Of a DNA stretch of 64,000 bases, positions 35,915 to 48,675 are shown piece by piece. Within the stretch, counting starts at the first letter, position 1; the number at the start of each line of letters is the position of its first letter. The notes under the pieces were generated by a model, which saw only the letters and a program-made list of their open reading frames with translations, did not search any database and was not told the origin of the DNA. The position numbers were made by a program, and so were the translations under genes. The stretch comes from Pseudorasbora parva (lineage: Eukaryota; Chordata; Actinopteri; Cypriniformes; Gobionidae), in the NCBI RefSeq assembly GCF_024679245.1, contig NC_090182.1:30659547-30723546 (forward strand), in the 5' to 3' direction.

Positions 35915-38016
35915 TTATTATTATTATTAAATATTACCTTTAAGTGAGCATTATATGAAAACAAATGTAATCTAAAATATGATAAATAAGAATGCATAAT
36001 TAAATATCTATATATGTATTAAAAATATCTAAAGGGGAAAAAAATTAAGCAAATAGCGTTACTTCTGGCAGGTCAAGCTGGCATTAGCTGACTGTCAGCT
36101 GATCATGTCTACCTATAGGAATACAATGCCTATCACGGCATGCATAAGCTCCTTCAGTACTATCAGCTGATATCACATTCTCCGGAGCTCATTTACCTTT
36201 CTCCATCCCCAGCTCCTCCCCTCATCAGTCCGGATTTGGCATTCTGATTCCCCCCTGAATCAGACTAAATTTCCGAATTAGGTGTACATTTTAATATTGA
36301 CATTAATGCTATCTGCAATACATTATGTTGGTTCTTTTCTGTTTACGCTAGGGGGGTTATCGCTGCTTTCCCTGCTCTTATCCATGCGGTTGAATGGGTG
36401 CGCAGGGAGTTCTTGCCCAGAACAGAACCACACCGCCAATTTAAAACTATATGGTAACTGTCTATCATCTTTGACGATAGTGGTCCTGACAGAAATATTA
36501 TTTGACCAGTGGAAAAGATTGAAAACAGTGTAAATACTCTTGTCTAAATATGTATTATTGATTTATTTATTCTAAAACAAGGCAATGATACTGAATGGTT
36601 TTTAGCAATGTAATGTAATGGCACACATTCTGTATATCTAATTATTGTAATGTCTGAAACAAAATGGTATTACGTGAATGGGAATAAGCATGAAAATGAT
36701 ATGCAGATGACTTAATGTATGGTAAACCTAGGCAATGTAAGCTCCATATATGGTTATTTCAGGAAGGAGATGGGGTGGCGATATATGTACACACAATCTT
36801 CTGCTGACTTGGTTTTATAAAGGGAATTTTGTGCAGGTTCAGCTTTTGTGTGTATACTTGACACTATATGACACTTTTAGGATGAAATCTAGTTGTATAC
36901 ATGAGGTTGTATGAGGCCCCAGGTCTTGTATTTTCGCCTTGTAGTAAATGGGAATTCATAGAGATAAATTGTTCACCTGAGAAGGTAACCATAGAAACAG
37001 TATGCTTCTTGAATTGTTCTTATAGAAATTTCTTTCTAAACATCAACCTTCCTGAATGTCATTGTGTAATGTGTGCATTGAATGTTCCACGAACCAGTAG
37101 TGCAGTAACAAATGGACATCCTTAATTTGCTGTCCTACTCTTGTTTGTAATCATCTCCAAGATGCTCTCGACCGAGACGTGAACGTGTAAAATCAATCCT
37201 CTTTCATGTCCATCATTTATTCCAAATACATCCACTGAAAGAAGTGGATAAAGAATTGGCATTGAGGAGAAAATTTGACAAGATTTGAGACTCAGAAATC
37301 ACTCGTCTTGTGTCTAACAGTACGTGAACAGACAAATAGGCAAAAGTACAGGCTGACTGTCCTTTCCAAGATTACACTCCAAAATAGCCCTCTAGCATAA
37401 CATCTGTATTCATTCGACTTCAAAGACAAAATAATAGCACAAATAAATCAATACTCTCTTCCTGCCAGACTGAAAGTTTGCCACTTTCCCAAGCAGCCCC
37501 TGCCAGGATAAGAAGAGGGTGCCACCAGACATACAATCTTCAAGTACAAATACAGCTAAGCTGTTAAGCTGGTGATTGGGGTGGGAACGCCGTATGTAAG
37601 CGAATGACTTTGTGAGAAGTGAAGGGGCCTGCTGATTTCTCAATTATACTTATTCCAGTAGCCTTGGAGACACAAACTCCTAAACGGCCCTCATTGCCAG
37701 TCAACGACACCAGAAAAGCCTTCACCCAAAGGTAATTTGGTACTGACGCTTTAAAGTGTGAACATGCTGTTTGATGCACCGAAAACAGAGATGAATGATA
37801 TGATATGTTTCTTATCTATGGTGACCGGGAGGGGGCATGTTCGGTTCAACTATTTGTGTCTTGGCCATGAAATAGGTCTATTAATTTATGGGAATATCCA
37901 ATTAACTCATAGGAACATTATATGTAGGACAATAAATGTGAAGTTGTGGCTTCGAGATCCGATGTTGAGGGAACGTCATACATTTTTCTGTACCAATCCG
38001 TTTCATTCTAATGTTA
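35915..38016. other. Intergenic DNA, no gene seen
   Basis: It opens with (TTA)n, then AT-rich sequence. The stretch at about 37100-37750 lacks repeat features and might be a conserved non-coding island, but ORFs here (36282-36533, 36901-37125, 37410-37779) show no domain. Confidence 0.35.
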
Positions 38017-39210
38017 CTTAGCAGGTTTGAGCTTCAGCAAGAACAAATGAGGTTAATTCTCATGTTATGCAGCATGTTTGAGCTTCAGCAAGAACCAATG
38101 AGGTTCGTTCTCATGTGTTATGCAGCACATTTGTGCTTCAACAAGAACCAATGAGGTTAATTCTCATGTTATGCAGCACATTTGAGCTTCCGCAAGAACC
38201 AATGAGGTTAATTCTCATGTGTTATGCAGTACATTTGAGCTTCAGCAAGAACCAATGAGGTTCATTCTCATGTTTTACGCAGCACGTTTGAGCTTCAGCA
38301 AGAACCAGTGAGGTTCATTCTTGTGTTCGGCAGCACATTTGTGCTTCAGCAAGAACCAGTGAGGTTCATTCTTGTGTTCCGCAGCATGTTTGAGCTTCAG
38401 CAAGAACCAGTGAGGTTCATTCTTGTGTTCCGCAGCACATTTGAGCTTCAGCAAGAACCAGTAAGGTTCATTCTTGTGTTCCGCAGCACATTTGAGCTTC
38501 AGCAAGAACCAGTGAGGTTCATTCTTGTGTTCTGCAGCACATTTGAGGTTCAGCAAGAACCAGTGAGGTTCATTCTCATGTGTTATGCAGCACATTTGAG
38601 CTTCAGCAAGAACCAATGAGGTTAATTCTCATGTGTTATGCAGCACATTTGAGCTTCCGCAAGAACCAATGAGGTTAATTCTCATGTGTTACGCAGCACA
38701 TTTGAGCTTCAGCAAGAACCAATGAGGTTCATTCTCATGTGTTACGCAGCACGTTTGAGCTTCAGCAAGAACCAGTGAGGTTCATTCTTGTATTCCGCAG
38801 CACGTTTGAGCTTCTGCAAGAACCAGTGAGGTTCATTTTTGTGTTCCGCAGCACATTTGAGCTTCAGCAAGAACCAGTGAGGTTCATTCTTGTGTTCTGC
38901 AGCACATTTGAGTTTCAGCAAGAACCAGTGAGGTTCATTCTCATGTGTTATGCAGCACATTTGAGCTTCAGCAAGAACCAATGAGGTTAATTCTAATGTG
39001 TTACGCAGCACATTTGAGCTTCAGCAAGAACCAATGAGGTTCATTCTCACGTGTTACGCAGCACATTTGAGTTTCCGCAAGAACCAATGAGGTTAATTCT
39101 AATGTGTTACGCAGCACGTTTGAGCTTCAGCAAGAACCAATGAGGTTCATTCTTGTGTTCCGCAGCATGTTTGAGCTTCCGCAAGAACCTATGAGGTTTA
39201 TTCTCGTGCA
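38017..39210. repeat. Minisatellite, 51/53-bp unit, about 22 copies
   Basis: The unit contains gcagcacatttgagcttcag, then caagaaccaatgaggtt and 'cattctcatgtgttac'. Units with 'tgtgttatgcagcac' are about 53 bases and those with 'tgttccgcagcac' are 51. The 51-base units keep a frame open on both strands (17 residues per turn, e.g. FELQQEPVRFILVF on plus and NEPHWFLLKLKCAAEHK on minus), which explains the long ORFs. There is no start, signal or domain that would support a real protein. Confidence 0.9.
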
Positions 39211-39800
39211 TCAATCAGATTCAGTTGGAGCTTCTAATCATGTTCGCGGATCAGTGTTCATATGTGAATAAAAGCCTTAAATAAAACTGTTAATCAAAGG
39301 GATCAGATATCTCTTCAGAAATACTAAACCGCTCAATTAATGTGGATTATTTTTATGATTTCTTTATGAAATGTTTGAAGTGTTAAAGTGTCAGTTGCAT
39401 ATCTGTCTAATGGAGGGACAGAAAGCTCTCAGATTTCATCAAAAAGATCTTCATTTGGGTCCGAAGATTAACGAAAGTCTTATGGGTTTGGAACTTTAAG
39501 TGTATTTGTGAGACAAGCATTTGTGGTTAAAACGTAAATACATGTTTATTATTTTTATGTTTTATTTGTTTTGCATTATAAGACCCTTATTCTTCTTCAG
39601 CTGGGATCATGTAGAGCTCTTTGAAGCTGCATTTAAACTGTAATTTGGACCCGTTGGTCCCCATTGAAGTCCGCTATGGAGAAATATCTTGGAATGTTAA
39701 CCTTAATTGGTTTTTGACTGACGAAAGAAAGATATGAACATCTTGGATGACATGGGGTGAGTAAATTATCAAGAAATTAAATGAACTAATACTTTAATTC
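39211..39800. repeat. Interspersed repeat flanking the minisatellite
   Basis: The segment ends with 'gaaagaaagatatgaacatc', 'ttggatgacatggggtgag' and 'gaactaatacttta', the standard right end of a dispersed cyprinid repeat. The minisatellite is probably an internal expansion of the same element. Confidence 0.55.
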
Positions 39801-41071
39801 GAATGCTGTCATGATTTTGAGTCAGATGTATTCTTGGTCAACATATTTTGTTGATCCTGGAACAACATTCCTCTCTGAAAATGTAATTCTAAACAGCCAA
39901 GCCAAAACAGTGAACATAAACTTGTAAAGTGCAAATATAAAAAGCAACACATAAACTATAGCAAAAAAAGAAGCTTAAAAACTGTTTACAAAAAAAAAAA
40001 AAAAAAAAAAAAAAACATCCCATTTGATGATCCCTGACAAGATTATTCCGAGACCTCAAAAAATAACCTGCACATAATCAGTTCCAAAGAAAACACCAAT
40101 TATGTCATCTTTCATTCATTCAGGTTGAAGTCATTTTTTTCAATTATTGAGCAATTTCCAGAGCAAGAAAAGTTCTTGCAACTATGAAAACCAAACTAAT
40201 GGGTTAAAAGCACTGTTTACTTGGTTTTGTAAAAGCCATCTAATTACAAGAAGGCCAGGAGCTTAATTACTATCATGGAGGTCAAACGTTTGTAAGGTGT
40301 TCAATGTCAGACTTGATGACAGCGTAAGCGAAGTAGCTTTGTAAAGACTGCAATTCAAGTCTGCAATACTCTTCTCATTGAACAAAACACACAAACAAAT
40401 TTTTAATTTATTAAGGTAAAGTTAGGCACTTTAAGATCAAGGTAACAATTTGTCCTATGCTATTCCCATAAATCATTAAAGGTGGCTGCCTTTTAAGCAC
40501 ATTTATGATGCCAGCACTATTGACAATATTTTATCAAATTGATTTAAAGGGCTCATAAATATCATTTCTGCAAAAGAAGCTTCTACATAAGCTAATACAA
40601 TTACATGAATTGTGTTTAAAGAAAAGTCCTTCAGATTTTGAAAAATGGACAGTATCCATTTTTATAAATATGCATATTCATATGGACTCAAATGCATCTT
40701 GCCTTGCATGACACCGAGAATGAATCATATCTGGGAAGGTCCATTTTGGAAATGGACTTTATTTATAACTATAGCTAGTCTTTTTTTTTTCTCCCTCTTC
40801 AAGAGCCCTTGCACTCTCTTTCTGTCAGAGCAAGATTGGCTTAATACATAATTTCTCACAATTGCATTAAAAGTAATACTCAATAACCAGTCCCACAATT
40901 AATTGTTTATAAGGGCGACACAGCTGTCCCTGGCAGCCTTAAGAGCCATGTTTCATTATTCAGGCTCTGTCAGTGAACAATATGGGTTTATATTCAGTTA
41001 TTCAGTTGGACCTCATCATATGATGTTTGTGAGACAGTTTGGCGCTAAACTTGAACTGCATACATGTATTC
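39801..41071. other. Intergenic DNA, poly(A) at 39989-40014, no gene seen
   Basis: AT-rich sequence without exon-like frames. A few short runs without repeats could be regulatory but nothing stands out. Confidence 0.4.
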
Positions 41072-42523
41072 GCAACCCGTTCTCACTCCCAAGGCGTCAA
41101 AATCCGAAGCATGGTCAAGTGCCTTCCGCGTCACATTGAAGACCCTAAAGGTGCCCCTAGGCGTCATTTTTCGACGCGCTGGGTGCTCCATTCATTTCAA
41201 TGAGAAACCTTTGGCATCATATACAGACGCATTTAATTCTTTGCGTTTGTAAAAGCAGACATGATTTTATTAATATTTAAAGGCTACTTTTATATTTTGG
41301 AGCAACTAATCCAACTCATACACTAAACCTACCCACATCTTAACAATATAAAACACATAACAGGCAAATCAATGTACATTAACACGTATTTATTGCAAAA
41401 CAGCATAAAAGTATTAACTCATGTTGCATTCCAAGTCTTCTGAAGTCATACGATGTCTTCATGTGAAGAACAGAGTTGATCTTGATGTTTTAATCGCTGA
41501 AATGATGATCTGGCAGGCCCGTGAACGAACTCATTCATATCTTATTCAAATAATTCAAAAGACTCCTGAGCATGACGCGATCGGTCACAAGACACACGAG
41601 AGCCAATTACATTTTACAACCAATGCTGATGTAATGACTCAATTGGTCACAAGACACACAAGAGCCAAATCAGCCAGTGACATTTTACAATCAATGCTGA
41701 TGTAATGACGCAATTGGTCACAAGACATACAAGAGCGAATGCAATTTCACTATGGGTGCGTTTACGTGCACGTTCTTAATCCGATTATGCCCAATAAGCC
41801 GAAAATGAACATGGTCATCTAAACGCGGTAACCTGTTTTCTTTTATCGGAGTAATGTCATAAACAGCGTAAGCATAAACCGGTCGGAACAGGTAGTTTTT
41901 TGCCTCTTACCTCGGTTTCGCACTGCATATGTAAACACATTAACCTGCTTTCTGTCGGCTTATTGAAGTGCGCATGTGTTATAGGTGACAAAAACGCAAA
42001 TTTAGAGCAGATTTAAATGCATCCAGACAGAGCTTTTGAGGATTTCCTCATCCAAATCAATCGTTTGGCCTCAGAAAACTTGGATTATTTAACTTTTTTG
42101 AATAACTCGTGGATGCAGGTGTATGTTATATCCTGAGGTTTAATATCATGTTCACACAAATGGGTAGGTTTATGGATGGGGTGGGGTTGGGTTACATGTT
42201 AAAACGTGTCTATATAGCGTAAATAAAATAAATGTAAATTAAATTATACTTGCTGATTTAGTTGTCTCCAACATGTCATAATGGCAAAATTATAAACCAA
42301 CACATAATTTCAATAAATAAATCAAAAAATAAATTTCACCATGACGATAATATTACCATACCCAGTGCGTATGTGAATGATGCCAAAGGTTTCTTATGGA
42401 AATAAATGGAGCACCCAGCAAGTCGAAAAATGACGCCAAGACACCTTTAGCGTCTTAATTGTAACGCGGAAGGCACTTGACCATGCTTCGGATTTTGACG
42501 CCTTGGGAGTGAGAATGGGTTGG
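41072..42523. mobile_element. Long-TIR transposon copy 2, 5-bp TSD (TATTC)
   Basis: The ends gcaacccgttctcactccc and gggagtgagaatgggttgg are inverted copies, and the two arms stay alike for about 165 bases ('gtcaaaatccgaagcatggt', 'caagtgccttccgcgt', 'gtcatttttcgac'). TATTC flanks both sides (41067-41071, 42524-42528). It is 1452 bases, longer than copy 1 because another repeat (about 41752-42005) sits inside. No transposase frame is seen. Confidence 0.88.
41752..42005. mobile_element. Nested repeat inside copy 2
   Basis: This stretch (starting gggtgcgtttacgtgcacgt, with 'aatccgattatgcccaataa') is absent from copies 1 and 3 at the same point and reads like a separate dispersed DNA element. 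The exact ends are uncertain. Confidence 0.5.
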
Positions 42524-42528
42524 TATTC

Positions 42529-43149
42529 AACAATCATGGATTGTACAGTATAATAGAGCTAAGTTTCTGTATCACGTCAGCTACGGACAGTCTGGCAGTA
42601 AACAAGTATCACATATTGCCAGAGCTAACCCACAGGCTACTGGGTAAAAGAATAAACATGCACATTTAAAAACAAGCTTCGGTCAACTTCCAGCTATTAC
42701 TATCCTAGTGTAGCTCTTGGGGCAAGGCAAGCTGCCAAAGCACACTCGCCCTATGAGGTGTCACGCGGTTAAAAAAATAACAAATAAAACAAAAACAAGT
42801 AATGCACAACAACGTTCACCACCTCCTACTAAGTGCACCACAAAAACTGTGCGCGTGCCAGATATTGTACAAGGGGCATTACGAGCCATGGACAGTATGC
42901 CCTTTTATGATAAATAACCCCTTCTGAAACGCGCTACTTTTATAAGAAGATGTGTACAAATAGATATTTGTTTGTAGGTGCATTTAGATTATAAATGCAG
43001 ATTACTTTTGCTGTGAACTCATTTAAACTACATGCTATGTGTTCTTTCAAATGTTTCCTCCAAATGATCATCAATAATTGGAATACTGAGCAATGGATGA
43101 TGGGAAAACATTGTTGATTATTCTTCACCAACAAGTACAAACACTGCTT
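42529..43149. other. Intergenic DNA, no gene seen
   Basis: A 66-codon frame (42717-42917) is rich in Lys and Thr but has no domain. No repeat ends could be paired. Confidence 0.4.
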
Positions 43150-44862
43150 GGGCTGTGCAATATTAAAGGGGGGGTGAAATGCTGTTTCATGCATACTGAG
43201 CTTTTTACACTGTTAAAGACTTGGATTACCATCCTAAACATAGACAAAGTTTCAAAAACTAATGTTGGACGTTTGATGGAGTATTTCTGTGTTAAAAATA
43301 CTCCTTCCGGTTTCTCACAAGTTTCGGAGAGTTTTTTTCGAGTATGGCTCGGCTTGACGTTAATAGACTGGAAGGTCCTTGTATGGGCCGTACGGGCTCT
43401 TCTCTCGGTAGGGTGCGCGCGCGTGACTAGAGCGAGAGAGGAAATGCACGCCCATAAACACTGCTCTCAAGCTGCAGATCCACTCGTCCGTGAACACTTA
43501 TGTCGGTTATAGTCAGCGCCGCGCTCCACTTCATTCCTCCACTTTGACATTAAGCGACTTCAACGCTTCAGCACAGCATTCCGGGAAGGCAGCGCTGCAT
43601 TTGAACCGATTTGAGCGCAGAAATGACGGGAAGCTTCACAACATCGCTTCAGTCGCGTCGCAAAGTGGATCTCCACACTCCAAGAAGTGTGTTTTTGACG
43701 GAGCGGTCCCATTGATAAAGGTCCGGTCCTGCTTTGGAAGCAGCCGGTGAGTAAAACTGCTTCAAATGTCTCTGCTGTTGCTTATCATCGCGTGAGTAAA
43801 CATCAGTAAACGACATGATCGCTTGCTTCGTCATTCAAATGCGCTAACGGACTTCATTGCTGTTCTCTGTATAACGTTACACTAGTCTGACATGCAAAAC
43901 CGTTTTGCTTGCTACTGTTAAGGTTTAAGTTAGTCGCATACAATAGTCCATAAACCAAATCATGTCCTCATAAACTGCGAGTAAAGACACACATGTTGAA
44001 AGGCCACTAAATACAGTACATACCACAGAGACAGACGTCCTACTGTTGCTGTTTCTATTTCAGCCTCCGAATGATTCTGGATCATATCTATTAGCTGAGA
44101 TCGATAGCATGAGTTTCTCCACGCTTGAGGACGTCACCGCTTTGCGCATTCGTCATTCTTTAGCTCCGCCAACACGATACGCCTCCAGGCGCTCGTTTTT
44201 TTCCGGAAAGACTCGGTACAGCCTATATTTCTTTTATAAATATAATAAAACTAAAGACTTTTTGGAGATATGAAGGATGCAATACTACTCTGTAGGTACT
44301 CAAGATTAACATGAGATTGACTGAAACTGAGTGTTTCACCCCCCTCCTTTAAAGAAAAATGCGATATGCAATGTCATGTTAAATAATGCAATATTCAATA
44401 TGCGATTACGATATTGCTATTGGTGTGTAAAATCCATTTCAATTATATTTTTCAAAATTATAAAAAAACTGACAATGATACTATTTCACATTCTCTCTGG
44501 GAAAGGAAGCATCACCACCATTTCAGAAAGTGACTAGCAGTTTGTTTAGCATAAATTTGTCACAAATCTGATAAAATAATTTATACATAACTGTTTTGGT
44601 GTGTGTGTGTGTGTGTCAGATTGTAAGAAGTTGTTTTTCACAAGTTATTGCATTTAATAGCTCTTTTTAACATGGATCACATAGTAAGTAACAGTTGTGA
44701 GCCCAGTCTATTCTCGGCTATACGTGTCAACCTAAAATGTACACATTTCACAATGTTGAAGTAGAATATTAAAATCATTCAGATATTGCATGCCATTGCA
44801 ATATGCTTATTGGGATATGTACATTTGCGATATTTCGATCATTTTAATATATTGCACAGCCC
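43150..44862. mobile_element. TIR element 'gggctgtgcaatat', host of a nested insertion
   Basis: The left end gggctgtgcaatatt (43150-43164) and the right end aatatattgcacagccc (to 44862) are inverted copies. The left part is only about 14 bases long before a TTAA element interrupts it, and the rest follows at 44353-44862. No matching target duplication was found. Confidence 0.6.
43163..44352. mobile_element. TTAA-flanked element, 1190 bp, GC-rich, with intron-like signals
   Basis: The left end ttaaagggggggtgaaa and the right end tttcacccccctcctttaa are inverted copies, and TTAA is duplicated. The interior is GC-rich (43380-43750). It includes a good splice donor (cagccGGTGAGTaaaa, near 43741-43753) and about 310 bases on a pyrimidine tract with CAG (ctatttCAG, near 44058-44064), which could act as an intron. 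No transposase domain is seen. Kolobok-type is likely. Confidence 0.8.
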
Positions 44863-46544
44863 TATGTCAGATGAAAGTCACACAGTGATGTCCAACAAAG
44901 ACCTACTTATTATCCATAGCTGATGCTTTTTACCAAAAAATTAAATAAATAAGTAAAAAATAAAATAAAAAAATACCTGCATATAAGTCCATTATGTTGA
45001 AAAAGTGCTTTTGCTGATTGTGCCTGCATTTTCAAGCAATTGCAATGTTTCAGGCTATTTATTTACCTGGTCAATACATGATAAACCCATCTAGACAGCA
45101 GGCGAGGCAGGGATGACTTAATTGTGATAAACAACATCACATAACATACATGTTGTCCAAGCAAAGTGTTTGCTTTCTAAAAAGTTTGAGCATTATAAAA
45201 TAGACTTAGAGTCAATATACTGTAATGTGTTGTTCATGTGTCCTATTTTTTTTTTTTTTTTTTTTTAACAATCCACTTGGAATGCAGGATAACAAATATA
45301 ACTCTCTGCATCATCAAAGATGAGTCTTATCAACAAAGATGAGACTCTGACTGTCATTTTGTTCCCCAAAATAACAAAAGAAGATGGTAGAAAGAAAAAA
45401 AAAAGTTCTATGAAGCATTACAGGAAGTTAAACCATTTTTATTCTTCTCCATGTGTTAAGCATATCAAAGTGTTTTGTAGATGGTTTATTTCTGCAATAA
45501 GAAAAGTGCTAAAATATCAAAGCTGTTTTGAGTATGCCACTCAACGTGACATACATCGTGACAAAGGTTTTCAAATTGTGTTTTCATTGAATACAGTCTC
45601 AAGGATTGCTGAAACTCACACATTAGCAGAATATCATCTTTTTTAAAACCACAGAGACACAGTGGTCTGCTTTCTGCAGAAACTCCAAGGTCGACACATG
45701 CTATCAAACAAACAACATCCCTTGACCATTCAGTCTATAACATTGAGGAAGAAAATGCATACATGTTTCACAGAAAATATCTCAATAAAATATGTTACGA
45801 AACACCATGTGCATTCATAAGAGAACTGAAGCTTGAACTGGATGAATACAATGTATTGGCCCCACAAAATAAAATAAAAAAATAAATAAAAAAATATTTT
45901 TTTAAATCTTTAGAAACAAGTAAATTTTGTTAAAGTTCATGCGAGATGAATTTGACATGACCTAGAGAAAGCTGGAGCAGCTCTGGTAGCTCTGGTATCT
46001 CAAAGGAAACACACAAAAGAGTAAGAACAAAAACCAGTGGACAAGAGAAAAAAAAATGGTTTCAGGCCAAAACCAAAATTGTAACACTTCACAATACAAG
46101 TGTACAAATTTACATTAATTCATAATTAGCTAAGTCAATAACCTCTGTGCAGGCTAGGAATTTCATTTCAGCCACTTCTAAACAAAGCTCAAAAGAAAAA
46201 TGTTTACAGTAGGTTTAGAAATATGTGAAGGATATTTTTTTTAATCGTTTTATTCACTTACGTGCCATAGGCCTACTATGGTCTAGATAGATGGATGGAT
46301 TTATGGATGGTTGGTGAGTGGAAACCACTTTCTAACAAGTCTGCGACATCAGCAAGGAGCAAGCTGGTGATGATTTGGGCTGAAATATTGTGAAGTGAGA
46401 TGGAAGGTCCCTTTAGGGACTCTGAGGGTGTCAAAATTGCTTCTGCTAGATAGGTGGAGTTATAACTGACCATTTTCTGCTATAGTATAAAAAGAAGGAT
46501 TGTGCTTGCTGAAATAAAATGATTTTTATTCAGGACAATGCTGC
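44863..46544. other. Intergenic DNA, no gene supported
   Basis: It has a poly(T) at 45247-45266 and several A-rich runs. A 108-codon plus-strand frame (45320-45646) is Lys-rich at its start and has no known domain; I do not call it. Confidence 0.4.
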
Positions 46545-46663
<119 letters not shown>

Positions 46664-46664
<1 letters not shown>

Positions 46665-46975
46665 TGACACCAGAGCAATTAGGAAGCAGAAGGAACAGTT
46701 GTGAACTGGCGACAGGTTCATGGGTGGCCAAGGCTCATTGATGCACGGGGGGAGCGAAGACTGACACGTCTAATCTGATCAAACAGAAGAGCTATATATA
46801 TACTATAGCTCATATTGCTCAAAAAGTAAATTTTGGCTCTGATAGAAAGGTGTCTGAATACACAGTGCATCACAGTTTGTTGTGTGGCTGCAAAGCCGCA
46901 GACCAGTCAAGGCAAAAGGGGGACGACACAATATTAGGATGGTGGTCATAATGTAATGCCTGATCTGTGTACGAT
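46664..46975 (+). pseudogene. Tc1-like transposase fragment (N-terminal part) with right end
   Basis: The segment carries text of the transposase DNA-binding region on the plus strand and, after a deletion, runs into the Tc1 right end (ggtggtcataatgtaatgcc, then tgatctgtgtac). The catalytic DDE domain is missing. It resembles the element at 50691-51780 in family. Confidence 0.7.
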
Positions 46976-47570
46976 TAAAGTTAACTCCGATTAAACTATT
47001 TATTAATTTAATTAGTTAAATTCTGATTGGATTCTGTTGGTAATAGGCACTTGCCTAAAGCTGAAAAACGTTTTGGGCCTCTAACACATGCATTTAACTT
47101 TCTTTTTGATCTGAATGTTATGTGGAAAACACTTGAGATTTGTCACAGACTTGTCCCGCCACATAGAACACAGCTGAATGCTTCAAGTGCCTCTATACTT
47201 GAAAAACCACAGAAAACTACTTTTAAAAAGGAAATGGTTGAATATCTACAGCTGGTCTTATCCTACGGGTTTAGCAGTACCTAAGGTAATTTGTTTGCAG
47301 ACCTATTTACAGAAGGTAAAGGTCACTGTAATCTTTACTGAAATTGTCTGTAATGATTACTAGGATGCCACATTCGGACAGGACTAAAATCACAGAGAAG
47401 CTCTAGTGTTAATTACTTTACCCCCACCTCTCCATGTGAATCTAATCCCATCCGAATAGGGCGTAAAATATAGGAACTAGCCTCTAGGGAAGTCCTCCGG
47501 AAACTAAATATGCCCTTAGGATCAATTTTCTGGTTGCATTTGCACTGCCAGTTAGAACTCTGAAGTGATA
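46976..47570. other. Intergenic DNA, no gene seen
   Basis: AT-rich, with two short overlapping frames (47027-47363) that show no domain. Confidence 0.35.
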
Positions 47571-48675
47571 TAATGCTGGGTACACACCAAAAGATTTTTT
47601 ACAGCTTATAGGATTTTCTAAATGTGATAGACCACAAACATGAGGACAAATAATCCTAGATTTAACCGTTTGCTCCTATAGTGTGTGGTGTGCAAGCAAG
47701 TGTTGGAAGCGTTTCCAGGCCAAAATGCTCTTTTTAGTAATTTTGTCTTGTTTCTAGTCTAAATATCTAAAAAATTCTTAGATCAAGATGCATTTATTAG
47801 ATAAGATAAGATATTTGTTCTTGTTTTGTTAAAAATAAATAAAACGGAAGTGAGTTTTTGCTTAAAACAGGCAAAATTATTTTCCAATGGGGTGAGAAAA
47901 AATATCTAGTTTCTGATTGAAATCTTGTTTCTTGTTTCCATCCCAAAAAGAAAATACTAAATAGAGCATTTTTTTGCAGTGTAGGGAAATATGTTTAGAT
48001 GTCAATTTGACAAATACATATTAATAAATAACATTTTGATGTTTGAAAGTCTTTAGGTTGTGACATTAATGCAAATATAACTGTAATTTAAATAAATGAT
48101 AATAATAATCAATTTTCAAAAATTGCACGTCAATACAGTACAAAATATTCTGCAACCTATTTTGCCATCAATACCATAAATATGTATATTCAAATACTGC
48201 AGATTGCCAACATTGTCTTTGCTCTTGGAAAACAGATATTATTCTCTTTGAAATTGCCTTATTAAATAAGCTTTAAATAATTGTTTCTTACAGTTCATGA
48301 CTATTTGATGTTATCAGAGAATGTTTGAAGATATGTTAGAATTAAATATAACTGTTGATACCGTAGCCTGCATTCTGATTGGATATATTTTGTTTCACGT
48401 GAGTGTTTGCGCATTTGTCCTCAGGGTTCCCCCCACACATCAGGATTTCTGATCGTAAATATACAACATGTTGAATATTTACAATTCGTGATCGGGACGG
48501 CTCCGACGATCTTCCGAGCAGGTTCGGACACCCGAAACACAATTCACATCACAGGAAAATCTGATAAAATAATCTCTAGAACCATCAAGATAATCAGAAT
48601 CGAGCTAGGACTGTCGGAAGGAGTGAAATCAGCCTAAAATCAGCCCGATTATCTTTTGGTGTGTACCCGGCATTA
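47571..48675. mobile_element. TIR element 'taatgctgggtacacaccaa'
   Basis: The left end taatgctgggtacacaccaa and the right end (ttggtgtgtacccggcatta) are inverted copies with one change, and the match extends about five bases further. It contains another MITE at 47719-47982. There is no transposase frame. The flanking target duplication is unclear. Confidence 0.75.
47719..47982. mobile_element. MITE nested in the 47571-48675 element
   Basis: The ends aaaatgctctttttagta and tactaaatagagcattttt are inverted copies, and the text 'ttttgcagtgta' at the right is typical of a common cyprinid MITE. It has no coding capacity. Confidence 0.65.

Noticed and set aside
38275..39011. Repetitive proteins of about 80-113 residues on both strands
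   Set aside because: They arise because the minisatellite unit is 51 bases. There is no promoter, start context or domain to support a gene.
38017..39210. CRISPR-like array
   Set aside because: The units are head-to-tail without distinct spacers, vary throughout, and the genome is that of a vertebrate.
45320..45646. 108-codon plus-strand open frame starting with a Lys-rich part
   Set aside because: No family is recognisable, the flanks are AT-rich without promoter signals, and frames of this size occur by chance.
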